This document shows positions 1 to 11,000 of a DNA stretch of 64,000 nucleotides, in pieces. The stretch is from a candidate division WOR-3 bacterium. Its GTDB lineage: Bacteria; Hydrothermota; UBA3072. Numbering within the stretch: position 1 is the stretch's first letter; every line of letters begins with the position of its first letter. Under the pieces are notes generated by a model, which was not told the DNA's origin, did not search any database, and worked only from the letters and a program-made list of their open reading frames with translations. Location of the stretch: the NCBI GenBank assembly GCA_039804165.1, contig JBDRZZ010000008.1:1-64000 (forward strand), read 5' to 3'. Both the position numbers and the translations under genes were made by a program.

Positions 1-1
1 C

Positions 2-562
2 ATCATTCACTCGGCGCCCAATTACACACTCAATATTCTTAAGCCAGAAGAAAATGCCCTTTTTTATCATCTTCCCGGAGCTCCTGAATCGGAGCAGTTA
101 TATGAAAGGATAAAAGATAGTATTGATTTAACCGTAGATACCGACACAAATAATTATGATTTGGACAGGGTTTTTGTTTATTTGTTTGACGATGAGGAGT
201 CTCGTACTTTTGATAATGCTCATTTGTATGCAAAGATTGTCTATGGAGGGTTGCCTCCAGGTGAGGAATATTCGGAACCGTTTCCTCTTGAAAGAATGGT
301 TGTAAGGAGAAACGAGAATGGTAGAGGTTCCTTAACCCGAACTGGTGTTGACCCAATGCCTCATGCAACGCCTTCTCCTCCAGGTGTTGATAATTTTTAT
401 TACATCGGTGGTTTTTCTGAAGGTAATTTTCAATTTAATTCCAAAATAAATAAAGCAGGGACAGGGGATGCTCTTTTAAATGAGAGGGCTTCTTCCAATT
501 ATGTGGTAAATTTGGAATTGGGCGAAAGAGAAAATTCAGATGAAAGGGATAATAATAGTTGA
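2..562 (+). CDS. C-terminal part of an unknown protein, cut by the window edge
   Basis: The reading frame is open from base 2 to the TGA at 560-562, so the start lies upstream of the window. No start codon in the visible part is convincing: the first candidate, a TTG at 161, lies in the middle of continuous coding sequence. The visible 186 residues are hydrophilic and rich in Asp, Glu, Asn and Pro, with no membrane segment, cysteine motif or sorting domain that I recognise. The stop codon overlaps the -35 box of the promoter for the next gene, so the two genes are probably transcribed separately. Function unknown; a secreted or surface protein is a guess from composition and neighbours. Confidence 0.6.
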   Translation: MIHSAPNYTLNILKPEENALFYHLPGAPESEQLYERIKDSIDLTVDTDTNNYDLDRVFVYLFDDEESRTFDNAHLYAKIVYGGLPPGEEYSEPFPLERMVVRRNENGRGSLTRTGVDPMPHATPSPPGVDNFYYIGGFSEGNFQFNSKINKAGTGDALLNERASSNYVVNLELGERENSDERDNNS

Positions 563-586
563 CAAGCAGATAGAATTTCATAAAAT
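559..586 (+). promoter_or_regulatory. sigma70-type promoter for the propeller/giant operon
   Basis: TTGACA at 559-564, 16 bp, then TAAAAT at 581-586. The -35 box overlaps the stop codon of the upstream gene. Transcription would begin near 593, exactly where the heptanucleotide repeat starts, so the repeat would form most of the 5' leader. Confidence 0.55.
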
Positions 587-592
587 AATAAT

Positions 593-627
593 CAGCCTAC
601 AGCCGACGGCTTACAGCTTACGGCATA
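593..627 (+). repeat. heptanucleotide tandem repeat, 5 units, in a 5' leader
   Basis: Five head-to-tail 7-mers: cagccta, cagccga, cggctta, cagctta, cggcata. The units differ by one to three bases around a YAGCYTA-like core and stand out from the AT-rich surroundings. The same type of heptad occurs inside the giant gene at 9124-9158 and 10930-11000. The array lies between the promoter at 559-586 and the ribosome binding site (aaaggagg, from about 630). Confidence 0.75.
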
Positions 628-643
628 ACAAAAGGAGGAATAG

Positions 644-2029
644 ATGTTTAAAAAAGTTTTTATTCTCGTAACTGTTTATGTATTCTTAGTTGGAATGGTT
701 ACGCGAAAGGAACTGGAAAGCGTAAAAGAGAAAGTAGATTCTCCAGCAACTGAATCTACCGCAACTTCTGAAACGTCTCAGATAAAATTAACTACTGTTT
801 ATGAGAAGACCTTTGATGAGGAGATAGTGGATGTGATATTTGATACTGCGACGGTGACGGTGGCAGAGGCGATTAATATGGGATGGAAGGAGTCAGAATT
901 TGAAGGGGTGGAAAAAACGAGAGGAAAGGCTAAAATCACTTATCCGAAGGTAGTTTTTTACGGAAAGGAAGAGTGGAGACGAACGAGAGCTATTGAGGGA
1001 TATATAATTGCTTCAAAGATTGTTTTTTATGATAAGGATGGGAAAGTGAAAAGGGAATTACGACTTGGCGGAGAAAGTGATTATTATATAAATGTATCTC
1101 CGAATGAAAAATATATTGGAGTCTCGAAACAATTCCAGAAAGAAGGGGAGAAGGGTAAAGCAGCTATGTTGTTCGATTCTGAAGGTAATGAATTGCTGTC
1201 TTTTGAAAAGGGACAGATAGTCTCTCCGATATCGGATATGGGGTTTGTAAAATATACCCCTACTTCATGGGATTACGATGGTTTTCTTATACCTATTTGT
1301 ATTTATGATTTGAATAAAAGAAAAGTTGTTGATTATGAGACTCTAAATCCCGAAATTCCCAATGCAGAGGTAGGAGGTGATGTTTTTCTGGAAGAAGGAA
1401 AATATATCTTTTCCTGGGTTTCTGGAGTGAAGAAAAGTGTTGGGAAATTGATAGATGTTCAAGCAGGTAAAATTCTCTGGAAGAAGGAGTATGATTTTGA
1501 AATAACTGGGGATTGGAGAACTGTTGCAGGAAAAGAAGATCTAGAGTTGTTTTGTATGTGTCGTAAGGAGGATTATGTTTACGATATAGTAGCTCTTCAT
1601 TGGAATACAGGAGAGGTTTTGTGGTCGTCGAGATTAGGCGCTCCTTTCTCTAATATTCTGATTGACGAGTATAATAATATTTACATTGCTGGATTTGGTT
1701 ATATAAATTCTTTTACTCCTAAGGGCAAAATGCGGTGGTATTATGAAGAACAGGAAAAACCAGTGAAGCAATTTTATCCCTATAGAGGTACACAATTGAC
1801 CTATTATATCACGCTAAAACTTTCAGGAGATCAAATCTTAAGTAGAGGTATAATTCCCGAGATGATAAAAGGTGTCTGGAATTGGAAATCATCGGAGATT
1901 TTAAGTCTCTCGAAGAAAGATGGGAAAGTAATCAAAAAAGAGAGATTTACGGGAAAAGTGATGATGAGTTCTAAAGGTGGAAAGTTGGGTATAGTTACCA
2001 ATGATAAAGTGATAAAAATCTTAAAGTGA
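644..2029 (+). CDS. Membrane-anchored or secreted PQQ-like beta-propeller protein
   Basis: 461 residues, starting 6-7 bases after a clear aaaggagg ribosome binding site. Residues 1-20 are hydrophobic (signal peptide or N-terminal anchor; no good cleavage site or lipobox is visible). Residues 25-45 form a Ser/Thr/Glu-rich linker. From about residue 60 on, beta-rich repeats include PQQ-type blade ends such as GKILW (about 274), GEVLW (about 321) and GKMRW (about 359), so the fold is probably a propeller. No catalytic motif is recognised. It overlaps the presumed GTG of the next frame but sits 14 bp ahead of the better ATG start of the giant protein, so the two are probably co-transcribed. It may be a surface or envelope accessory of the giant protein; that link is inference from position. 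Confidence 0.75.
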   Translation: MFKKVFILVTVYVFLVGMVTRKELESVKEKVDSPATESTATSETSQIKLTTVYEKTFDEEIVDVIFDTATVTVAEAINMGWKESEFEGVEKTRGKAKITYPKVVFYGKEEWRRTRAIEGYIIASKIVFYDKDGKVKRELRLGGESDYYINVSPNEKYIGVSKQFQKEGEKGKAAMLFDSEGNELLSFEKGQIVSPISDMGFVKYTPTSWDYDGFLIPICIYDLNKRKVVDYETLNPEIPNAEVGGDVFLEEGKYIFSWVSGVKKSVGKLIDVQAGKILWKKEYDFEITGDWRTVAGKEDLELFCMCRKEDYVYDIVALHWNTGEVLWSSRLGAPFSNILIDEYNNIYIAGFGYINSFTPKGKMRWYYEEQEKPVKQFYPYRGTQLTYYITLKLSGDQILSRGIIPEMIKGVWNWKSSEILSLSKKDGKVIKKERFTGKVMMSSKGGKLGIVTNDKVIKILK

Positions 2030-2043
2030 TGGAGGGTGGGAAT

Positions 2044-5000
2044 ATGAAAAACAAGATATTTTTGATGTTATTTATTATTGCTGGAAGTCTGTATTCCTAT
2101 CCCTGGCCAATAAGACCTTTTAATCAAGTCCACAATGTAATCGCAACATTGGGGGATTACAGAAAAGGTATAACAGAAGACCCTCATTATCCAAGGTTCC
2201 ACAATGGTGCAGATATACAAGCTTCCGAAAATACTGATATCTTTTCAATTGAAAGTGGAGAGTGTAAATGGAGTGGTACAAAGGAAAATGAGGGAGTGAG
2301 AGTAAGTGATTATGCCTATATTCATCTAAAAAATAGGTATCCAAAAGGGCTACCAGTGGTTGGTATCGCAGATACTTCCACGACAGATGAAGACCCGAAT
2401 AATGACCATCCCACCAAGATTGGAGAGACGAATGATCTTAATCATCTCCATTTTGCGGAAGGACCTGCAGGTGGTCCATATCAAAATCCTTTGCGAGAAG
2501 ATGAAGGTCTTGATGGGTATTCGGATAATAATTTGCCTGTTGTTTTGAAACCTGCTTTTTTCCCCTGGGGGATTGAACTACAAAGAGAACGCATAGAGCG
2601 TTCTCCTGATGCTTTATGGGGTAAAGTTGAAATAAGAGCAAAGATGCGGGATATTACGAATTGTGGAGATAATTCTGGAGTCTATATGTTCGCATACAGT
2701 GTTGTTAAAAAGCAGGGTTCTGTTGTTCATAGTGAAATATCAGGAATTTTTGACCAGGTAACTCCTCCAAATGATGGTAATCCGGTTCCACATATCTATG
2801 ATACGACACTCAGCAGACACGCTCAATCAGTGACATTTCACTACTGGCTTACTAATCCCATAATAGACCATCAGGTTAATAATCGTTACTGGAATACAAA
2901 ATTAAAACAAGGGCAAGCATGGAATGGAAGTGAGGCATTGATTGACAGGGAAGCAGCATACAAGGATGGATGGTATCGAGTATGGGCGTTGGGATACGAT
3001 ATTAGGCTGAATGGAGGTGATACCCTAAATCGCAAAGGTGCTGATTTTACAGATGTTCTTCTTGATAATTTCGTTCCTTATGTTTATGCTGTTATGGTTA
3101 CAAGGAAGGGAGAGTTGGTTTACAATGCAATGTGGCTACTTAATGATACTCAGGATGGTCTTGTCCTTGATAAAAGGAATGATGAGAATGTTTCTCCAGG
3201 TGATAGACTGACATTTAAGATATATTTTTCGGAGGAAATGGATACCCACCTGAATGCCATAAAAGTGACACTCAAAAAATCTTCCAATGAACTGGATATT
3301 GATGATGGTGCAAGATGGATTGATAAGAAGACATGGGAAGGTTCTGTAACTATCCCTAAGGATTTTGGAAAAGGGAAGGCGGTTATAAATATCTCCTGTA
3401 GGGATCTTGCAGGACACTTATTAGACAAACACCCTGGGACTATTGCTACCCGTGATGGGAATGGCAACTGGCAAAGATACGAAGAAGGAATAGATGTGAA
3501 TCATAAATTGTATATAGGAGAAGCACCAATTGTGACTAATACCGACCCATCCGATAATGCAACTGATGTTCCGATTGATAAGAACATCACTATTGTGTTT
3601 TCTAAGAGGATGGACTCAATTGCAACAGAGAGAGCAGTTTTGGTTGTTTCGGAGGATGGAAGTGATTCTGTGGATTTTACTCCTTTCTGGAGTAAGAACT
3701 ATGATACCCTTGAGCTTAGACTTAGAGATGAACTTAAATATTGTATAAGATATATAGGAACAGTTTCCGATACAGCAATCAGTAAGGAGGATAGTATTCA
3801 ACTTGATGGAGATGAGGACGGACTCCCCGGGGGAAATTACGAATTTACATTTATGACTGAAGAACCCGAGGTTTTGGTGTTTAAGGATTCAATGGTAGCG
3901 CATTTAAGAGACGGGGAGAGTGTGAATTCTAAAGTGATTACAGCGGGATGGAAGTTAAAAGACACTGTAGAGTGCGAAATTCAATTTTTTGTGAATAATC
4001 CTGGAGGGTGGTCGGTAATTAATGCTAATAATGAAGGATTTTTATTACCTCCTAAAAATATTCATAAAAATTCTTATACTGTTTTGAATAATAATGGAAA
4101 GAGACCTCTGAATGTCCTTTATGATATCAGAATAGAATGTGTAAATGAGAGTGGGGAGGGCTACTATTGGACTTCCGAAAGTCATGAGTATGATCATTCG
4201 GATGAGAACCAGTCCCCAGGTGTCACAGAATACCCAACTCCATGGATAATTAGCACATCTACAAGCGGGGCTACACTTGGTGGAGGCACAGGGGCTTCAC
4301 CTTCAGGTCTCCCGGATATCGGCATCCTCCTTTCAGGTTGGGCTGATGGATATGGACATATTTTGGGGAGGTATGGGATTTCGACATTACCTGTTAAACC
4401 AGATTTAAAAATTATTAATCATCCTGAAATTGATATTAAGGATTCTGTGAAACTATTGGTTATCGGTTCTGCTGGACTTGCAGGGCTCAATACACCAACA
4501 TTTAAACAGAAATTGGAAGAATATGTTAGAAATGGTGGAAATTTACTTGTGTTTACTCCACGCTATGGCTCGGAATTAGAGGTATTGCCCGGGAATGTTG
4601 GAGGATATGGATGGAATGAGGATCAGTCATGTTTTTGGAGGGGAGCGTATTTAAATAAGTGGCATCCAATTTTCGCTGGGCAGAAAAGTCCAGTTATGGA
4701 TTGTAATATTGATGGATATTTTTACGAAGTTCCAGAAAATTCAGAGTTTCTTCTTTGTAGAGTGAGGAATGCTCTGCCTGCGCTTTTTACATATAAATAT
4801 GGAGCTGGAACTATAATTCTTTCTTCCTTGTATTCTGATTGGAGTTATGGGCATAATCAATGTTCGCAAGGGGAGTTAAATTTACTCCGAGATTTGACAA
4901 CCTGGGCGGTTAATCCTGATATGGAAATTCCAGAGTTTTATAAAGATTCAGCGGTAGCTGTTCCTGTATCAATTAAATATACTGCAAATGATACTGTAAG

Positions 5001-8000
5001 GGCAAGAGCTGCAATAATTAAGGTTTATACTCCTGATAGAGTTTTGTATGATTCTATAGTTATTCCTATTTCTCTTGAAAGAGGAGAGGAGACAGAATGG
5101 ACGTGGAGTAAATCCTCTATTCCAGAGAATCTTGGTTTATGGGTAATTGATTATGCATTAAAGGATGAAAATGGGAACTGGATTCAAGGATATAATCGTG
5201 GGGCAGTTTTTGCTCAGAAGATAGATATTCCTATAGGTAGTATTTACACTTCTAGAATTTTTGAGATGGAGGTTATTTCTGATAAGAGAGAAGTTCTCAT
5301 TGGAGATACCGTGAACTTTCAAATAAAAATAAAAAATAAAGGAGAATATCCATTTCCAGGTAAGCTCATAATAGGTGTAGATGAAGTTGAGGGAGGGTGG
5401 AAAGTTATTGATTCAATTCTTGGCGTAACGATTCCTTCTGATTCAGAAATTATAGTTGAATATACGCGTTCTTTTTATATTAGTTCTGATGTTTACTTTG
5501 GATTGTATCAAAATCAGCAGGTCTTTTTTAGTAGATTTTTTAGGAATACTGCACTTCGTCGTTCGAAAAGTGTAGGTGTAATTTCTAAGCCCTTTAGTTT
5601 ATTTATTTATACTGATAAATCTAATTATGTTCTTGGAGTTGATTCGGTGAATTATAAGATTGAAGTGGAAAATAGGCTACCTAAGGCTTCTTACCCTTTT
5701 GTTAATCTTTATATTCTCCAAGATTATTTTAAACATATTATCTGGAGCGATACTCTGGAGCTTTTGGCAAAAGAGAAGAAGGAAATAAAAGGTGCTTTTT
5801 CCCTTTTGGATTTTGATATAATAGAGGGGAAAAAGAAATTATGTTGTGAGTTATTTTTTAGAGATAGTTTATGGAATTTTGCAAGTAGGAGTTTTGAGGT
5901 GACCTATCCTCAAGTTAAATGTTCATTTATTCTTCCTGATTCTTTTCAATATGGAGGGTCTAATCTTTTTTCTGTGAGGTTGTCTGCTTCAGGGTGGTTA
6001 CCACCCGGAAAACTTTTGGTGAGAGGGGTGAGTTTTTCGGATTCAATAATATATTTAGATTCAATAATGATTGAGAATACGATAGATACAGATACAACAT
6101 TGATTTTCAATTACCAACCGGAGTTATGGTCCACAAGGAGTGCGTTAAAAGCTCAATACAGATATATTAACAGATATATTAAACGAACAGCATTTTTGGA
6201 GTTCTACCCACCAATTGTTTCGAGTTTTAGACCTGTTTATTCTGATTACCAAGAGGGTTTTATACCTGAAGATACCGCGGTGTTTAAGGCTTGGGTTTCT
6301 CTTAAGGGGGATTTATACGGAGTGCCACTGGAATTTTCCTTATGGAGCGATTATCTTGGGAAAGATACCTTAAGAGACACCATCATTTTGAATCCGACAA
6401 CCGGGAGGACAATCACTTTGAAGGACTTTGTGGGTTTGGAAATCCCTGCAGATACAATGATTCCCTATAGTTACAGATGGAAATATCTCGATAGGAAGGG
6501 GGAATCTATCGGCAAGCTTCAGTATTTTGTGCAATCACCTGAAGCGGTTCTACACTGGCCTTTGAATGATACTTTTTCGATTGGTGCGAGTATCCCGATT
6601 ACATTTACAAACAGTATAAAATCTCCTTCGAGGGTGGACATTAAGTCTGTTTCCCTTTATGGTGGTGATGCGGTTGGCAATATTGTAGAAAATTTTGATG
6701 GTCCCGGGGTGGTGGAAATTCCAGGAGAGGGTTCTTACACTTTCAACATCACGGTCCCCCAGTGGAAAAGTGGTCAATATTACCTATCGGTAGAGGCAAG
6801 TATTGTAGAGGGCAGGGGCGTTAATTTGAATTCATATCCTTATGGTTGTCCGATATATATTGATGGTCTTACTGCGAATATTCAGGTCTCGACTTCCAAG
6901 AAGTATTATGGTCAGGGTGATGAGATTCCATTTTCTTCTGTGCTTGAGAACGGAGGATATGGATGGAATGGTGCGGAGACTTTGAAAGTGGCGAGGATGA
7001 AAGATACTTTAGAGAGTTTTTCGATATGGGATTTAACGGACACAGGTAGTGTTGAGACCTTTGGGCTTATACCGGATAGTAGCGGAGGGTATATTCTTGC
7101 TCCAGAGTATACATTGGAATGTGTTGCCAATCTTCCATATATGCCGGCTGAAGATTCGTTTTTAGTTGTTGCACTTGCTGTGGACGAATACGATAATTTA
7201 TGGGTGATGTCCGCAAGTTGTAACGGTAATAAAATATTTTTGAGAAAATGGGATAGACCTTTTGGCAATCTCCTTGCCGAATTTTCAGTTTCGATTCCAA
7301 TGATAGGATGGAATATTGATATGGAGGTGCATCAAGGCGTGATATATATCTCATCTCCTTCTAGTGGTGTAGTATACAGGTTAAATGCAAATTCAGGAGA
7401 GATTATTGGATATATTCACCCTCCCGGAGGTGGATTTTTTATGGCAATCGGTGGTATCGAAGTTAAAGATAATGGTAACATTCTTGTTTTAGATAAATGG
7501 ACTAGAATCCTCTGGGAATTTTCAAGTTCAGGAGATAGTATTTCCACCTTTGTTTTGCCGGTAGAATTTGAGGATCCATATGGGTATGGATTCGGGTTAG
7601 AGTATAAAGACGGAGTAATCTATCTTGCTGATAGAAAAAAAATTATAACTATCGAAGGGACATCAGTTGATTCGTTTGGATTAGCAAATTATGCAAATTA
7701 TATGCGTATTTCTCTATCTGATAATGGAAAACTTGCAGCTACTTTATGTGGCGAAGGATGTGGTTTAAATATTTTTTCTCCCCAGAGAGAGTTCGAAGTA
7801 GGAGGGGGAGTTTTTGTGCAAGATTTTTGTGGAGATATAACTTTTTACAAAAATTATATTGTTAGAGAAGAAACGGACGAGGAGCATGTAGTAGTTAATG
7901 ATACAATAGTAAATATTATTTATTATAACAATCTTTACCTCTACAGAGAATTTGGTAAAGATAATGGAATGCTTAAGGTTTCGGAGTTTCCTGACGCACC

Positions 8001-11000
8001 TTGGAAATATAAATTTCATAACTACAGGAATATAGATATTCCTAACTCTGGTTCCATTTCCTATCAGGTTTTAGACCAGAATGCAACATATCCGAGTGAT
8101 GATAATCTTCTACCTCTTTCGAGTATGATTGGTTCAGATTGTCTTTTACCTATTTATATAACTATGGAGGGCAATTACGAGAATTCACCTGTTTTCTATG
8201 ATTTACTCTTGAATTTGAAAACTTTTGTTTCTGATTCGGTTATTGTGAAAAATACCTATCCTTTAAGTCTCTCGCCTTATGAGAGTGTTTCATTTGCTGA
8301 TACGATAAGAGATACTGTTCCTCCTGGAGATTATATTGTATCTGGAGATGCTTATTCTAATTATCCTCAGCACATTACTTCCGATTGGAAATCATTCACA
8401 GTTATTGGAGATAATGTTGCTTTACTTTTGAATTCTAATAAGGAAGAAGGTTTTGTTGGAGAGGAGTTCAGAATTAATCCTCTTACGATAAATCCACTTC
8501 CAGAGATAAAAGAGCCTTTACATTTAATCGTAAAAGGATATTTTGGAAGCCTTGATACAACTTATCTTGATACGACTTTTATGCTTAACCCACAGTCCTT
8601 AGATTCATTCCCATTTGTGATTAGGCCGCAGGAACCTATAGTTATTCGGGCGGAACTTGCTCTTCCTTCTGGTGATACGCTTAGAAGGGAATTTATCCCT
8701 GTTGTGAAGAATACAAGACTTTTGTCTTTGCAGATTTTTGCTCCTGATGTTGTTGATTTATCACCTTTTACTGCCAAAACAGAAATTTACAATTATTCCT
8801 TTAGTCCTCTTTCTTTAGAGGTTAAAAGGATATTTGGTGCTGATACTTTAATTAATTCATTAACTCTTGGGCCCAAAGAGACTTATACTTTTGTTGATTC
8901 TTTCTCTACGGTGAGGTCTGATACTTTAAAGGTTATTGCGATAACTGGAGGAGAGAGTTTCACAAAGAAGAAATTCATTGATTGTGGAATAAAGGGTATA
9001 GTTCTTCTTGATTCTCTATTTGAGGTTTCTCCGGATTCTGTGAGGATGAACGGGATTGTGAGAAATGAGGGTTTGTATCCTTTAAGCGGGAAGGTGCTTT
9101 TCTGTCTAATTGAAAGAACAAAAGGGCTTATAGCTCACAGCTTACAGCTCTCGGCAACAGGGTTCTCAGCCGAGAGACAACAGGTGAGGGCTGAGCCTTT
9201 CCCCACCACTCTATCAGCTCAACAGGTTGCGATTTCTTCGGTTGCACGAGTTGGGAAGGATTTGAGTCTCTCTGCGTTTATAAGCCAGCTCCAGAGAGCA
9301 GGTGTGGATACTTCTCTAACCACGATTTACTTACCTATGGGTAAAAGTGATACAGTTCCAATTGCTTTTAATAGACACAACCCAGGAAATTACGAATTGC
9401 TTGGTTTTCTCTTTGCGGAAACGACGCCGGAGAAATCTGTGATGTTGGATTCAAGTTCCTCAATTGTTAATATTGTTGGTAATAATCAAGTTTTTGTTGA
9501 TTCTATCTTCGTTTCTCCAACCTGTGATTCAACTGGTTCTGTGCTATTATGGGTTACTTTAAGTAATCGTTCTTATGCTCCATTTTCTGGGAATCTTATT
9601 GTAAGTTCTCCAATATGTTATTTTGATTCTCTTATTACTCTACCTATAAAGATGCAAGATACCATTGTATTTTTCTTAAAAGAGCCAATTGATGAAGGAA
9701 GATATTACTTTACTGGGGCTCTATTAGAAGGGGGATTTTCTGTTAATTTAAAATCGCAAGTTCTTGAATTTCATCCGATATATCACTTTGATTCTTTACC
9801 TAATTTAGAGTTCTCTGTTCCTGATTCCGGGATGGTTGAGATTTCTATTAGTAATATTGGTAATGGGAAAGGAGAAAGAACTGTTGCAGTTAATTTTGTA
9901 GATGTTTTAAACATAAATAGAGATGCGGAGATTAAACCGGGTTCTTCTGAGAAGTTTTCTGGGAGTTTCTATATTCCTGAAGATTTCCCTGGAGGAAAAT
10001 ACTGGGCGAGTGCTGAAATTTTGAAGAACTCCTATCCCGAAGTAGACACTTTATTCCCTGTTCAAGTAAATGGCATCCGAATTGAAGCAAGAGATTCTCT
10101 TGATAAGCCTGTTTATTCTCCAGAGGATACCGCAAAACTTTCTATAATTGTCAAAAATAACTCTCTATTTAGCGGAGAACTTCTTTCAATTGTTAGATAT
10201 GGAGAACTTGAGCTTGATACAACTTTTATCCTTGGGGGGATGGAAAAAGGAGTTCTAAATAAAACGAATAGGGACACTCTATATCTTGATGCCTCTGGCG
10301 TTTACTTAACTGACCCGATTGAACTTATCGGTTATGACAGTGTGACAATAACAAGGGATGGTTCAGACTCTCTCGTTGTTCAAATACGAACAGACTCGCT
10401 AATAGGAAAAGGAATATGGACAACTATTACAGATAGCATAACTTATCCCATTTCGAAGTGGTTGCAATTGAAAATTGAGAATAGGGAAGAAGAAACTCTA
10501 TTTTTAAACTCTATAAATCTTGATTTTAAGCCTTCCGGTTCTTTAATTCTGGATTCATTCCCATCCACAAGAAAAGTCCTTAGTTTTAATTTACCTGTTA
10601 ACCGGAATGAGAAGAAACTTGGATGGGGGATTTACAATCCTTCTGGAAGGTCTCTTGTTCTTGATGAGAGGTATGTGTATATTGCAGATTCACTTCTTAC
10701 GATATACACGGATAAAAGTAGATACGAGATGCTTGACACTGTTCGGGCAACTCTTATAAAACACTTCGCAGATACTTCTTACCTCTTTAATTATCGTGTT
10801 TACTTCTCACCAAAAGAGGAAATAAAAGATAGTTTCAAACTCAGAGATGATACAATGAGGTTTGAGTTTGTGATTCCAAATTGGACTCGGTCGGGGACAT
10901 ATACGATTGATTATCTGGTTTATAAGAATGGGCTCAAAGCTCAGAGCTTGCAGCTTTCGGGGAGAGGTCTTTCAGTTGACAGCTCACAGCTCTCAGCTTT

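Noticed and set aside
161-163. TTG as start of the first gene
   Set aside because: The frame is open from base 2 and no ribosome site precedes the TTG; the gene is cut by the window edge.
9165-9195. Inverted pair ctcagcc / ggctgag as an insertion-sequence end
   Set aside because: Only 7 bp, with no transposase gene, target duplication or partner copy seen; it is noted as part of the repeat-rich insert only.
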